Positions 1 to 9,710 of a stretch of DNA of 64,000 nt are shown here, piece after piece (within the stretch, counting starts at the first letter, position 1; each line of letters begins with the position of its first letter). Under the pieces are notes generated by a model, which made no database searches, was not told the DNA's origin, and was given only the letters and a program-made list of their open reading frames with translations. A program made the translations under genes and the position numbers. This DNA is from Parafrigoribacterium mesophilum (GTDB lineage: Bacteria > Actinomycetota > Actinomycetes > Actinomycetales > Microbacteriaceae), in assembly GCF_039652555.1 (NCBI RefSeq), contig NZ_JBDJAF010000001.1, positions 744,001 to 808,000 on the forward strand, in the 5' to 3' direction.

Positions 1-1039
1 GCCCTGTATGTGGTTGTCGCGCGCGCGTTTCCGGCACGACTGCATCCGTCGATCTTTGCCGGCTTCGCCGCCGCCTGGGTCATCCCCTCGCTGATCGGGC
101 CGGTGGCCGCCGGTGCCGTCACCGAAGTGTGGAGCTGGCATTGGGTGTTCCTCGGCGTGGTCGGACTCGTGCTGATCGCCATGGCGATGGTCGTTCCGGC
201 CATGCACAGCCTGTCCGGCCCGGCCCGATTCGGGGACGAGGCCGCGGCGGCCGACGCCACCGCGGTGCCGTGGTCGTTCGCTCGGATGCTGTGGGCCATT
301 CTGGCTGCGCTGTCCGTGCTCGGTCTCGGCCTGCTCTCCTCGGTTCCGACGGTCGGCGGTGTGCTCGCCGCAGTGGCGGTGGTCGTGGCGATCGTGGCAG
401 TGCGATCCCTGGTGCCGCGCGGCACACTCACGGCCCGACGGGCTGCCCACCGTGATCCTCACCCGCGGCATCATCGCGGCGGCGTTCTTCGGCGCCGAGG
501 TCTACCTGCCGTACCTGCTTATCGACCATTACACGTTTTCGGCCACTGTTGCCGGTGCAGCGCTCACGCTCGCCGCGTTGGCGTGGGCGAGCGCATCCTG
601 GCTGCAAGGCCGCCTGGCGAATACTCTCACGCACACTGGAAGCATCCGGATCGGCAGTTGTGTGCTTCTCACGGCGATCGCGTTCACCTTCGCAACGGCA
701 CTGTGGGGGCTGCCTCCGGTCGTCGCGATCATCGGTTGGGGAGCCGGTGGCGCCGGCATGGGACTGATGTACCCGCGCACGAGCGTGATGACGCTGGCCC
801 TGTCCACCAGCGAGAACCAGGGCTTCAACTCGTCCGCGCTGTCGATTTCCGACTCGCTGGGCGCTTCGCTCGCGTTGGCCACCACGGGGATCGTGTTCGC
901 CGGGTTCTCCTTTGCCGGCGTCTTCGCCTTCGCGGGTGGAATTGCCGTCATCGCCATTGTCCTGAGTTGGCGGATCGCACCGGCGCCCACTGCTCACCTT
1001 CGTGCGACTGCCGCCGAACCACGGGCCACACAAGCATGA
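1..1039 (+). pseudogene. MFS drug-efflux-type transporter, 5' truncated and frameshifted
   Basis: This is an integral membrane transporter of the major facilitator superfamily, probably the 14-helix drug:H+ antiporter type. It is open from the first base of the window, so the N-terminus lies outside. Hydrophobic helices run through both halves. The first half is read in frame 1 up to about base 441. The second half (ILTRGIIAAAFFGAEVYLPY onward, ending at 1039) is read in frame 2. The joint lies in the run CCCGACGGGCTGCCC at 434-448. One extra base or two missing bases there would restore a continuous protein resembling the usual ARGLP(T/A)V linker before helix 7-8. It is either a true broken gene or a sequencing error. 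The substrate is unknown. Confidence 0.75.
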
Positions 1040-1138
1040 CACCGATGCGCCACGCACCATAAGGGATATCCCCCATGTGGGCCGGCGTCGTGCCGAGGAC
1101 AGTGAACGGATCAGACCCGCTTCACGAAAGGCACGATC

Positions 1139-1360
1139 ATGGTCTCGACTCACACCCGGTGGGCTGGCATGGCACTAGCCGCCATGCTTCTCGCTGTATC
1201 CACACCCGCGTTCGCCAGCCAGGACCCAGGAATCGCCAGCGGTCCTCAGCCGGCCAACGGCTCGACCTGCCCGCTCACACGTACCGGCACGCAGTTCATG
1301 CACTGCGACAACCTCACCGGCAACGGCGTGGCGGCACCGCCCTGGGTCCCGGAACGCTGA
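1139..1360 (+). CDS. small secreted protein, 73 aa, unknown function
   Basis: I do not recognise a family. The ATG follows GAAAGG with suitable spacing. Residues 1-26 form a classical Sec signal peptide: basic start, hydrophobic core MALAAMLLAVS, and an AFA-S cleavage site. The mature part is only about 47 residues, rich in Gly, Pro and Thr, with two cysteines (STCPL and MHCDN) 12 residues apart that could form a disulfide once exported. It stands alone between the transporter remnant and the convergent gatB, whose stop is 18 bp away. Base composition and the clear signal peptide make it a credible gene despite its size. Confidence 0.6.
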   Translation: MVSTHTRWAGMALAAMLLAVSTPAFASQDPGIASGPQPANGSTCPLTRTGTQFMHCDNLTGNGVAAPPWVPER

Positions 1361-1378
1361 CTCCTCCAGTGCGCCGCG

Positions 1379-2878
1379 TTACTGTCCTGCGCGCTCGAGC
1401 ACCAGTTCGCGCACCCGGGCGGCATCCGCTTGACCGCGCATGGCCTTCATGACCGCGCCGATCACGGCACCCGCCGCCTGTACCTTGCCGTCGCGGATCT
1501 TCGCGAGCACATCGGGTTGCGCGGCCAATGCGGTGTCGATCGCGGCGATCAGCGGACCGTCGTCGGAGACCACCTTGAGCCCGCGCCCCTCGACCACCTC
1601 GGCCGGGGTTCCTTCCCCGGCGATCACACCCTCGAGCACCTGGCGTGCCAGCCGGTCGGTCAGCGTTCCGGCCTCGACGAGCACGATGAGTTCCGCGACG
1701 TGCTTCGGCGAGACCAGCGACGACGCATCCACGCCCTGCGCGTTGGCGGTGCGGGCGATCTCGCCCGTCCACCACTTGCGCGCCTTCGCGGGCGTCGCGC
1801 CCGCCGCGACGGTCTCTTCCAATTCGACCAGCAGACCGGAGTTGACGACGTCCCGGAACTCGAGGTCGGAGAAGCCCCACGCCTCCTGGAGCCTGCGGCG
1901 GCGGACGTTCGGCTTTTCTGGCAGTGCGGCACGTAACTGTTCGATAAGTTCCGCGGACGGCTGCACCGGCAGCAGGTCCGGCTCAGGGAAGTACCGGTAG
2001 TCATCGGCGTCGCTCTTCGGCCGGCCGGCGGCGGTGGTCCCGGTGTCTTCGTGCCAGTGCCGGGTCTCCTGGGTGATGCTGCCACCGGCCGCGAGGATCG
2101 CCGCCTGCCGCTGGATCTCATAGCGGATGGCGCGTTCCACGCTGCGCAGCGAGTTCACGTTCTTCGTCTCGGTGCGCGTGCCAAGGATGCCGGATCCGCG
2201 AGCGGAGAGGGAGATGTTCGCGTCGCAACGGAGGTTTCCGCGTTCCATTTTGGCTTCCGAGATCCCAAGCGAGATCACCATGTCGCGGATGGTCGAGACA
2301 TACGCTTTGGCCAACTCCGGAGCCTCCGCTTCGGCGCCGTAGATGATCTTGGTGACGATCTCGACCAGCGGCACACCGGCCCGGTTGTAGTCAACGAGGG
2401 AGTATTCGGCGCCCTGGATGCGACCGGTGGCGCCGCCGATGTGGGTCAGCTTGCCGGCATCCTCCTCCATGTGCGCGCGCTCGATCGGGACCTGGAACAG
2501 CCGGCCGTCGGCCAGCTCGACCTCCACCTCGCCGTCGAAGGCGATCGGCTCATCGTATTGGCTGATCTGGTAGTTCTTCGCCAGGTCGGGGTAGAAGTAG
2601 TTCTTACGGGCGAAGCGGCTGGACGGCGCGATCGAGCAGCCGAGCGCCAGGCCGAGGCTGATCGAGTACTTGACCGCCTGCTCGTTGACCACCGGGAGGG
2701 AGCCGGGCAGCCCCAGGCACACCGGGGTGACGTTCGTGTTGGGGTCGCCGCCGAAGAAGTTCGGGGCGTCGGAGAACATCTTGGTGGCCGTGTTCAGCTC
2801 GACGTGCACCTCGAACCCGAGGACCGGCTCGAACAGTTCGATCGCCTTGTCGTAGTCCATCAGTTCTGCGCGGGCCAT
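1379..2878 (-). CDS. gatB: aspartyl/glutamyl-tRNA amidotransferase subunit B
   Basis: GatB is the kinase/tRNA-binding subunit of the GatCAB amidotransferase, which converts Glu-tRNA(Gln) and/or Asp-tRNA(Asn) to the amidated forms in the cytoplasm. The product is 499 aa, the normal size. The GatB cradle domain starts with GFEVHVELNT near residue 20, and the C-terminal YqeY-like tail domain begins around residue 350. The start chosen is the ATG of MARAELMDYDK, which overlaps the gatA stop by one base (TAATG) and so implies translational coupling. Longer starts upstream lie inside gatA and are rejected. It is the last gene of the gatC-gatA-gatB operon. Confidence 0.97.
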   Translation of the reverse strand: MARAELMDYDKAIELFEPVLGFEVHVELNTATKMFSDAPNFFGGDPNTNVTPVCLGLPGSLPVVNEQAVKYSISLGLALGCSIAPSSRFARKNYFYPDLAKNYQISQYDEPIAFDGEVEVELADGRLFQVPIERAHMEEDAGKLTHIGGATGRIQGAEYSLVDYNRAGVPLVEIVTKIIYGAEAEAPELAKAYVSTIRDMVISLGISEAKMERGNLRCDANISLSARGSGILGTRTETKNVNSLRSVERAIRYEIQRQAAILAAGGSITQETRHWHEDTGTTAAGRPKSDADDYRYFPEPDLLPVQPSAELIEQLRAALPEKPNVRRRRLQEAWGFSDLEFRDVVNSGLLVELEETVAAGATPAKARKWWTGEIARTANAQGVDASSLVSPKHVAELIVLVEAGTLTDRLARQVLEGVIAGEGTPAEVVEGRGLKVVSDDGPLIAAIDTALAAQPDVLAKIRDGKVQAAGAVIGAVMKAMRGQADAARVRELVLERAGQ

Positions 2879-4395
2879 TAGCGGGTGCTCCTTTCGAGCT
2901 CCGGAGCTTCGGTGAGCAGGGCGTGACCCCACTTCGCTTCCAGCAGCGCCTCCAGCGTGGCACCCACCGTGTACAGGCGGGCGTCCATTCTCGCCGGAGC
3001 CATCAACTGGATGCCGGTGGGCAGTCCGTCTTCCGGCGCGAGCCCCATCGGTAGTCCCATGCCGGGAATGCCGGCCAGGTTCGCCGGGATCGTGGTGACG
3101 TCGTTGAGGTACATCGCCAGCGGGTCCTCGAGCTTCTCGCCGAGCTTGAACGCGGTGGTCGGCGCGGCCGGGCTGATCAGCACGTCCGCTTTCTCGAACG
3201 CGGCGGCGAAATCACGCTGGATCAGCGTGCGCACCTTCTGCGCGCTGCCGTAGTAGGCGTCGTAGTAACCGGCCGACAGGGCGTAGGTGCCCAGAATGAT
3301 GCGGCGCTTCACCTCGGCGCCGAACCCGGCCTCCCGGGTGGCGGACATGACGTTTTCGACGGTGCCGCCGCCATCCGGGTTGACCCGCAGACCGAACCGC
3401 ACCGAGTCGAACTTGGCCAGATTACTCGACGCTTCAGCCGGGAGGATCAGGTAGTACGCGGCGATCGCATAACTGAACGAGGGGGCCGAGACTTCGACGA
3501 TCTCGGCGCCGGCGGCCGACAGCAGGTCGAGGGTCTCCGCGAAACGCTGACTCACCCCGGCCTGGAAGCCCTCGCCGCCGAGTTCCTTGACCACGCCGAC
3601 GCGCACGCCGGCCAGCGATCCGGATGCGGCGCCCTCGCGGGCGGCCGCGGCGAACGACGGCCAGACATCCGGCAACGAGGTGGAGTCACGGGGGTCGTGG
3701 CCGCCGATGACGTCGTGGAGCAGGGCAGCATCGAGCACACTGCGAGTTACCGGGCCGACCTGGTCCAGCGACGAGGCAAGCGCGATCGCGCCGTAGCGGG
3801 ACACGCCGCCGTAGGTGGGTTTCACGCCGACGGAACCGGTGACGGCCGCCGGTTGGCGGATCGATCCACCGGTGTCGCTGCCCAGGGCCAGCGGAGCCTC
3901 GAACGCCGCGACGGCGGCGGCCGATCCCCCGCCGGAGCCGCCGGGGATGCGGTCGAGGTCCCACGGGTTGTGCGTGGGTCCGAATGCGGAGTGCTCCGTG
4001 GAGGAGCCCATGGCAAATTCGTCCATGTTGGTCTTGCCGAGCGGGACGAGATCGGCCTCGCGGAGTTTGCGCACGACCGTCGCGTCGTAGGGCGGCACCC
4101 AGCCCTGCAGCATTTTCGAGCCTGCTGTGGAGGGCATGTCGATGGTGCAGAGCACGTCTTTGATGGCGATGGGGACACCGGCCAGCGGGCCGAGCTTCTC
4201 ACCGGCGGCCCGCTTCGCGTCGACGGCGGCCGCGGTGTCCAGGGCGGCGGCGGACACGTGCAGGAAGGCGTGGATGTCGCCGTCCACTTCGGCGATGCGG
4301 TCCAGGTGTGCCTGGGTGGCCTCCACCGAGCTGACCTCGCCGGAGCGCAGTTTGTCGGCGAGGGCGGATGCGGTGAGTCGGGTGAGCGCCTCCAT
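2878..4395 (-). CDS. gatA: aspartyl/glutamyl-tRNA amidotransferase subunit A
   Basis: GatA is the glutaminase (amidase-signature) subunit of GatCAB and releases ammonia from glutamine for transfer to mischarged tRNA. The amidase-signature catalytic triad is visible: Lys79 in AIKDV, cis-Ser154 in GGSGGGS and nucleophile Ser178 in DTGGSIR. The length of 505 aa is typical. The ATG at 4395 overlaps the gatC stop (TGATG) and lies 6 nt after GGAGGA. A GTG one codon earlier is possible but less well spaced. It is the middle gene of the operon. Confidence 0.97.
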   Translation of the reverse strand: MEALTRLTASALADKLRSGEVSSVEATQAHLDRIAEVDGDIHAFLHVSAAALDTAAAVDAKRAAGEKLGPLAGVPIAIKDVLCTIDMPSTAGSKMLQGWVPPYDATVVRKLREADLVPLGKTNMDEFAMGSSTEHSAFGPTHNPWDLDRIPGGSGGGSAAAVAAFEAPLALGSDTGGSIRQPAAVTGSVGVKPTYGGVSRYGAIALASSLDQVGPVTRSVLDAALLHDVIGGHDPRDSTSLPDVWPSFAAAAREGAASGSLAGVRVGVVKELGGEGFQAGVSQRFAETLDLLSAAGAEIVEVSAPSFSYAIAAYYLILPAEASSNLAKFDSVRFGLRVNPDGGGTVENVMSATREAGFGAEVKRRIILGTYALSAGYYDAYYGSAQKVRTLIQRDFAAAFEKADVLISPAAPTTAFKLGEKLEDPLAMYLNDVTTIPANLAGIPGMGLPMGLAPEDGLPTGIQLMAPARMDARLYTVGATLEALLEAKWGHALLTEAPELERSTR

Positions 4396-4718
4396 CACTG
4401 TTCCTCCCCAAGGATCGCGGACACTTTGAATCGGTTGCCGTCCCGGTCCGGTGCCCCGCTCAGCGCCTGTTCGACGCTCAGGGTCGGGCCCACCACATCC
4501 GGACGGAACACGTTGGCCATCGGGATCGGGTGCGATGTGGCTGGGACGTCCGCGGTGGCAACCTCAGACACCTTGGCGATGGATTCGATAATGACACCGA
4601 GCTCGCCGGTCAGCTTCTCGATCTCCTCGGCGGTCAGCGCGATGCGCGCCAGGTTCGCGAGATGGGAAACCTGGTGCGTGGTGATCGCGTGAGGAGATTC
4701 AGCGGGACTGGCAGACAT
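4395..4718 (-). CDS. gatC: aspartyl/glutamyl-tRNA amidotransferase subunit C
   Basis: GatC is the small scaffold subunit that clamps GatA to GatB. The product is 107 aa. The GatC core (VSHLANLARIALTAEEIEKL) begins about 16 residues in, and the C-terminal section LSGAPDRDGNRFKVSAIL is the usual family ending. The start is taken at MSASPAESPH, which has CGGAG about 5 nt upstream. A 13-residue longer form lacks an SD. It is the first gene of gatCAB. Upstream on the minus strand a TAGAAT hexamer (4757-4762) resembles a -10 box, but no convincing -35 is seen. Confidence 0.95.
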   Translation of the reverse strand: MSASPAESPHAITTHQVSHLANLARIALTAEEIEKLTGELGVIIESIAKVSEVATADVPATSHPIPMANVFRPDVVGPTLSVEQALSGAPDRDGNRFKVSAILGEEQ

Positions 4719-4807
4719 GCAACTCCGAAGTTTGTTGACGCAGGGGGGACATGCCAATTCTATTCGAGCCGGGATCCGGCCCCGCTGGGTGCCGGCCGGG
4801 GCGGGAG

Positions 4808-6136
4808 TCAGGAGACGAAGGCGCCCTTGTCGATACCGATCAGCGCCAGGTTGCGCAACGACTCGCTGCCGACATCGAAATATTCGTTGTGTCCGTAGGA
4901 AGCGCCCAGTGGGCGGTGCGTAATCGGATCGGTTCCGCCGTCGACGCTCATCGGATGCGCACCGTACGAGGGCGCCCCGGGATCGCTGCCGTAGAAGGCG
5001 GTGTTCACCACCGGGTCCCAGGCGGCCTCGCCGACGTACATGTTGCCGTCGCGGACGTCGAGCTCGGACACCGACTGGGCGGCACTGCCCGGAGAGCCGA
5101 CTACGGCGAACGCGTCGATCTGGAACGCGCGCCGCTGCAGAGCGATCATGGCAGCGGTTGACCCGTAGGAGTGTCCGATCACCGACACGAACGGCTCGTT
5201 GCCGCGGCGCAGCGACTGCAGGGCTTCAATGTCCTCGGTGAGGTATTCGGCGCCCTGATAGGCCAGGTCGAGGGAGCCGACGGTCAGCAGGTGCGGGGTC
5301 TCGTAGCCGATCCACGCGACCGTCGCCACGGTCTTGCCCTGAAGGGAGGCATCCGTGGCCGCGAAACGCTTCAGCCAGGCGACCTGTTCGCGATAGAGGT
5401 CGGTTGCGGTGTCGGCCCAGTCGCCGACCTGCCCGTCGATGGTGAAGAACATCCCGGGAACCATGTAGCTGACGTAATCGGCTGTGGCCACGTCGCCGAT
5501 GACAATGGCGGCGCGAGGCGGTGAACCGGTATCGAGGGCGACCAGCGTTCGGTGCGGCTGCCCCGGTGCCACCGTGACCGCCTTGCTGATTTCATCCAGG
5601 GTGTGCAGATGTCCTCGAACTCCGGCACTGGCGGCGCGGCCGGGTCGTGCCGCCAGCTCGTGCTTCAGCTTCACCAGCGACTGTCTCAGGTATTGCCGAT
5701 TGGCGGCGTCGCGCACCTCGAACGGGACACCACCGAGGTTGCCAACCACGTGAGGCGCCGAACTGAGCATCGTCTCTTGTCCGATGGTGGAAAGCCCGTT
5801 CCACCACGCCGTGACCTGCTTGGCCGGTATGGGGTTCTGCAGTAGCTGATTCAGGGTCGCGGGATGCGTGGAGACGAACGCGGCCAACGAGTCGGCATCG
5901 ATAAGGCTGAGTTGGTCAAGAAGCGCGCGGCCGCCCAGCTGCGGCAGCAGTGTCGGGTCCACCCTCGACTGCGGCGCCGGCACTGAGAACTGCGGCGCAT
6001 CCGGAACGGTGGTCGGCGAGATATCGACCTGCTGCACGTGGGAGATCACTTGTGCGTTGATTTCGTGCACCCCGAAGGCTTCGCTGACCCCGGTCAGGGA
6101 CACCGAAGCGGCAAAAGCTGCGACGTCGAGCAACAT
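4808..6136 (-). CDS. alpha/beta hydrolase of the DUF1023 type
   Basis: The 442-aa protein has an alpha/beta-hydrolase fold in its C-terminal half. The nucleophile elbow GHSYGS is at 321-326 (Ser323). It is followed by VGSPGS and a C-terminal SYGHNEYFDVGS that supplies a candidate histidine. This pattern matches the actinobacterial DUF1023 hydrolases, whose substrates are mostly unknown. The N-terminal 140 residues are helical and of low similarity. No strong signal peptide is visible, although residues 5-21 are mildly hydrophobic. An in-frame TAG lies immediately upstream of the ATG, so the start cannot move upstream. It is flanked by gatC and ligA on the same strand with gaps too large to imply one operon. 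Confidence 0.8.
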   Translation of the reverse strand: MLLDVAAFAASVSLTGVSEAFGVHEINAQVISHVQQVDISPTTVPDAPQFSVPAPQSRVDPTLLPQLGGRALLDQLSLIDADSLAAFVSTHPATLNQLLQNPIPAKQVTAWWNGLSTIGQETMLSSAPHVVGNLGGVPFEVRDAANRQYLRQSLVKLKHELAARPGRAASAGVRGHLHTLDEISKAVTVAPGQPHRTLVALDTGSPPRAAIVIGDVATADYVSYMVPGMFFTIDGQVGDWADTATDLYREQVAWLKRFAATDASLQGKTVATVAWIGYETPHLLTVGSLDLAYQGAEYLTEDIEALQSLRRGNEPFVSVIGHSYGSTAAMIALQRRAFQIDAFAVVGSPGSAAQSVSELDVRDGNMYVGEAAWDPVVNTAFYGSDPGAPSYGAHPMSVDGGTDPITHRPLGASYGHNEYFDVGSESLRNLALIGIDKGAFVS

Positions 6137-6266
6137 CTAGGGCGGATCCAATCGCGACGGCGAGACCGAGGTTTCGCCATCGTCACGCGAAGTGATTGTG
6201 CCCCCCATCCTAGGGGCGCCGGATGCCAACATTCAAGAAAGTATCACGAAAACGCGGAAAGTACAG

Positions 6267-8567
6267 CTATTGCCCTAATCCCGCGGGCCCACGAGCCAGC
6301 AGTGTGGCAAATTGTGCGGCGTCGATGATCCGCACGCCGAGCGCTTCAGCCTTGCCTAATTTTGACCCGGCGCCCGGTCCGGCGGCCACATAATCCGTTT
6401 TCTTCGACACGCTGGAGGCCGATTTGCCGCCCGCGGCGATGATCGCCTCTTCCGCGCTCTCCCGGCTGAAACCTTCCAGGGCTCCGGTGACCACGACGGT
6501 CAGTCCGGCGAGGGTGCCGCCCCCGGCCGAGGCCGCTCCGGGGCCGGGATGCCCGGGGGTGGCCAATTGCACACCGGCGGCGTCCCACCGCTCGATGATG
6601 TCGGCGTGCCACGGCACCGAGAACCAGTCGATCAGGGCGTCGGCGATGATGCCGCCGACACCGTCCACGGCGGCCAACTCCTCTCTGGATGCGGAGCGGA
6701 TGGCCTGGATCGAGCCGAAGTAGTCGGCGAGGGCGCGGGCGGCGACGGGACCGACATGGCGGATGCTGAGCGCAACCAGGATGCGCCACAGCGGCTTGGT
6801 CTTCGCCTTCTCGAGTTCGGCGACCAGCTTCTTGGCGGCGGAGGACGGACGCACGACGCGGATCTTCTTGAAACCCGCCTTGCGCCGGGCCGCGGCATCC
6901 AGTCCGGCTGCTTCTGGCGGGTACACCATGTCCACTTTCTGAAACGGACTTCTCCGCTTCAGGGTGCCGTCGTCCTCGAGCTTCAGCAAACCGGTCTCGG
7001 CGTCGCGCACCACCACCTCAATCGGCAGCAGGTCTTCAACAGTGAGGTCGAACAACCCGGCCTCGGTGACGAGCGGCGGCGTCTCCGGAAAGCTCGGCTG
7101 GGTTAGCGCTGCCGCGGCCACCTCGCCGAGCACCTCGATGTCCAGTGCGCTGCGGCTGCCGATGTGCTCCACGCGGCCGCGTACCTGTGCCGGGCAGCTG
7201 CGCGCGTTCGGGCAGCGCAGGTCCACGTCGCCCTCCTTCGCCGGCGCGAGCGCGGTGCCGCATTCCGGACAGTGCGTCGGCATCACGAACTCACGCTCGG
7301 TCCCGTCGCGCAGTTCGACGACCGGGCCGAGCACTTCGGGGATCACGTCTCCGGCCTTGCGCAGCACCACGGTGTCGCCGATCAACACCGCTTTCGCCTT
7401 GACGACATCCTGGTTGTGCAGCGTCGCCTGGCGCACTTCGCTGCCGGCCACCCGCACCTTCTCCATGACGGCGAACGGGGTGACTCGGCCGGTGCGGCCG
7501 ACGCTGACGACAATGTCGAGGAGCTTGGTGTTGACCTGTTCCGGTGGGTATTTGTAGGCGATCGCCCAACGCGGGGCACGGCTGGTGCTGCCCAGTTCGC
7601 GGTGCAGTGCCAGTTCGTCGACCTTGATGACGATGCCGTCGAGTTCGTGCTCGACGCTGGAGCGGTTCTCGCCGAAATACTGGATGAACCCGGCGACGTC
7701 GTTCATCGAGGGGACCACTTTGTAGTGCGAACTGGTCGGCAATCCCCAGCCGGCCAGCAGCTCGTAGGTTTGCGACTGGCTGGCGACCGGCGGGTTGTCC
7801 CAGGCGCCGAGGCCATGCACGAGCATCTGCAAACCGCCCAATCGGGCGCGCATCAGCTGCACTTGCGCCGGCGTCTTGCCCTCGGTCTTCTGCCGCAGTG
7901 ATCCGCTGGCGGCATTGCGCGCGTTGGCAAAGATGCGGTCACCCGCTTCGGCCTGCCGCGCGTTGAGCGATTCGAAGGCGGCGACCGGGAAAAACACCTC
8001 GCCGCGCACCTCGACCAGTGGCGGATGGCCGCTGCCGCGCAGTCGACGCGGGATGCTGGGGATGAACGCGATGTTCTCGGTCACGTCCTCACCAACGACC
8101 CCGTCTCCGCGGGTGGCGGCGGTGACCAGTCTGCCGTTCTCGTAGCGCAGGTTGATCGCCAGGCCATCGATCTTGAGCTCGCACAGATAGTCGACGCGGC
8201 GGCCAGCGGACTTCTCGACCCGAGCCGCCCAGGCGAGGAACTCCCCGATCGAGAAGACGTTGTCGAGGCTCAGCATCCGTTCAGCGTGTGTGACCGGGTC
8301 GAAGAGAGTGGTCTGCGCGCGACCGCCGACGGTCTGGGTGGGGCTGTCCTGCCCCTGCAGTTCCGGGAACATCCGCTCGAGTTCTTCGAGCCGGCGCATC
8401 ATCGCGTCGTATTCCGCGTCGCTGGCGAGCAGTTCGTCGCGTTCGTAGTAGGCGTCGCGCAACTCGAGGATGCGCGTGGTCAACTCGTCGGCCTCGGTCT
8501 TTGCCGTGCCGAGCTCATCGTTGTCTACCACTCCACAAGTGTAGGCAGCGACGGCGACCCTGGCCAT
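6267..8567 (-). CDS. ligA: NAD-dependent DNA ligase
   Basis: LigA seals nicks during replication and repair using NAD+. The domains follow the family order: Ia region (about 20-75); adenylation domain with the KIDG motif (Lys132 is AMP-bound); OB fold; four-cysteine zinc finger (CPECG...CPNARSC, near 430); HhH repeats; and C-terminal BRCT (about 680-755). The length of 766 aa is slightly long because of an acidic insertion after the zinc finger, which is common in this family of actinomycetes. The start is uncertain. The ATG at 8567 lies 8 bp after the mnmA stop but lacks an SD. A GTG at 8531 (VVDNDELG) would remove 12 poorly conserved residues. Confidence 0.96.
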   Translation of the reverse strand: MARVAVAAYTCGVVDNDELGTAKTEADELTTRILELRDAYYERDELLASDAEYDAMMRRLEELERMFPELQGQDSPTQTVGGRAQTTLFDPVTHAERMLSLDNVFSIGEFLAWAARVEKSAGRRVDYLCELKIDGLAINLRYENGRLVTAATRGDGVVGEDVTENIAFIPSIPRRLRGSGHPPLVEVRGEVFFPVAAFESLNARQAEAGDRIFANARNAASGSLRQKTEGKTPAQVQLMRARLGGLQMLVHGLGAWDNPPVASQSQTYELLAGWGLPTSSHYKVVPSMNDVAGFIQYFGENRSSVEHELDGIVIKVDELALHRELGSTSRAPRWAIAYKYPPEQVNTKLLDIVVSVGRTGRVTPFAVMEKVRVAGSEVRQATLHNQDVVKAKAVLIGDTVVLRKAGDVIPEVLGPVVELRDGTEREFVMPTHCPECGTALAPAKEGDVDLRCPNARSCPAQVRGRVEHIGSRSALDIEVLGEVAAAALTQPSFPETPPLVTEAGLFDLTVEDLLPIEVVVRDAETGLLKLEDDGTLKRRSPFQKVDMVYPPEAAGLDAAARRKAGFKKIRVVRPSSAAKKLVAELEKAKTKPLWRILVALSIRHVGPVAARALADYFGSIQAIRSASREELAAVDGVGGIIADALIDWFSVPWHADIIERWDAAGVQLATPGHPGPGAASAGGGTLAGLTVVVTGALEGFSRESAEEAIIAAGGKSASSVSKKTDYVAAGPGAGSKLGKAEALGVRIIDAAQFATLLARGPAGLGQ

Positions 8568-8575
8568 GCCGTCGG

Positions 8576-9691
8576 TCAGGCGACGGGGACCGCGGAAACC
8601 GTCCTATCGATGGTGCACTGGCCCAACACTCGGGTGCCGAGGTAGACCACCGCGGTCTGTCCCGTCGAGACGCCGTTCAGCGGCGTGCCCGGGGTGATCA
8701 CCAGCTCACCGCCGCGCACCACCGCGACCGCGGGCACCGGATCGGCGTGCGCGCGGATCTGCACTTCGCAGTCGAACGGAATGCTCGCATCCACAGGCGG
8801 CTGGCCCGCCCAGCTGAAGCGGGCGCCGGCGATCTCCGCCAGGTCCAGCGCCTCGCGTGGGCCGACGACGACCTCGTTGGTGGCCGGTCGCACCTCCACC
8901 ACGAAGCGGGGTCTGCCGTCGGCCGATGGTGTGGCCAGGGACAGTCCCTTGCGTTGCCCGACCGTGAACGCCGTAGCTCCCTGGTGCGTGCCGACCGGCG
9001 TCCCGTCGCGCTCGAGGATGCTGCCGGGGACGGCGCCGACGTGCTCCTTCAGCCAACCGCGGGTGTCGCCGTCCGGGATGAAGCAGATGTCGTGGGAGTC
9101 CGGTTTGGTGGCGACGCTGAAGCCGCGGGCGGCGGCCTCGGCGCGCACCTCGGCCTTCGACGGGGTAGCGCCGAGCGGGAACATCGCGTGGTCGAGTTGC
9201 TGGGCGGTGAGCACGCCGAGCACGTAGGACTGGTCTTTCGCCCAGGCGGCCGCGCGGTGCAGTTCGCGGTGCCCGTCGGCATCCGTGCGGATGTCGGCGT
9301 AGTGCCCCGTGGCGACGGCGTCGAAGCCGAGATCCAGCGCCTTCTCGAGCAGGGCGGCGAATTTGATCCGTTCATTGCAGCGCATGCACGGGTTCGGGGT
9401 GCGGCCGGCGGAGTATTCGGCGATGAAGTCGTCGATGACGTCGAGTTTGAAGCGTTGCGAGAAGTCCCACACGTAGTACGGGATGCCGATGATGTTGGCG
9501 GCGCGTTGCGCATCCATCGAGTCCTCGACGGTGCAGCACCCGCGACTGCCGGTGCGCAGGGTGCCCGGCATGCGGCTGAGCGCCAGGTGTACGCCGACGA
9601 CCTCGTGGCCGGCGTCGACGGCGCGGGCCGCGGCGACCGCGGAGTCCACACCCCCGCTCATTGCTGCCAGAACTTTCACGCGTACCAGCAT
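8576..9691 (-). CDS. mnmA: tRNA-specific 2-thiouridylase MnmA
   Basis: MnmA (TrmU) ATP-dependently thiolates U34 of Lys, Glu and Gln tRNAs, using sulfur relayed from a cysteine desulfurase. The PP-loop SGGVDSAV lies at the N-terminus. The catalytic cysteines are in NPCMRCN and DICFIPDG, and the C-terminal beta-barrel is complete. The length is 371 aa. The start is the ATG of MLVRVKVLAAMSGG, preceded by GGCGGGA. A GTG four codons later (VKVLAAMS) is an alternative. A cysteine desulfurase gene lies just upstream on the same strand, a logical sulfur donor, with a G-rich tract and an inverted-repeat element between them. Confidence 0.96.
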   Translation of the reverse strand: MLVRVKVLAAMSGGVDSAVAAARAVDAGHEVVGVHLALSRMPGTLRTGSRGCCTVEDSMDAQRAANIIGIPYYVWDFSQRFKLDVIDDFIAEYSAGRTPNPCMRCNERIKFAALLEKALDLGFDAVATGHYADIRTDADGHRELHRAAAWAKDQSYVLGVLTAQQLDHAMFPLGATPSKAEVRAEAAARGFSVATKPDSHDICFIPDGDTRGWLKEHVGAVPGSILERDGTPVGTHQGATAFTVGQRKGLSLATPSADGRPRFVVEVRPATNEVVVGPREALDLAEIAGARFSWAGQPPVDASIPFDCEVQIRAHADPVPAVAVVRGGELVITPGTPLNGVSTGQTAVVYLGTRVLGQCTIDRTVSAVPVA

Positions 9692-9710
9692 AGGTGTCCC
9701 GCCCTGCCGG

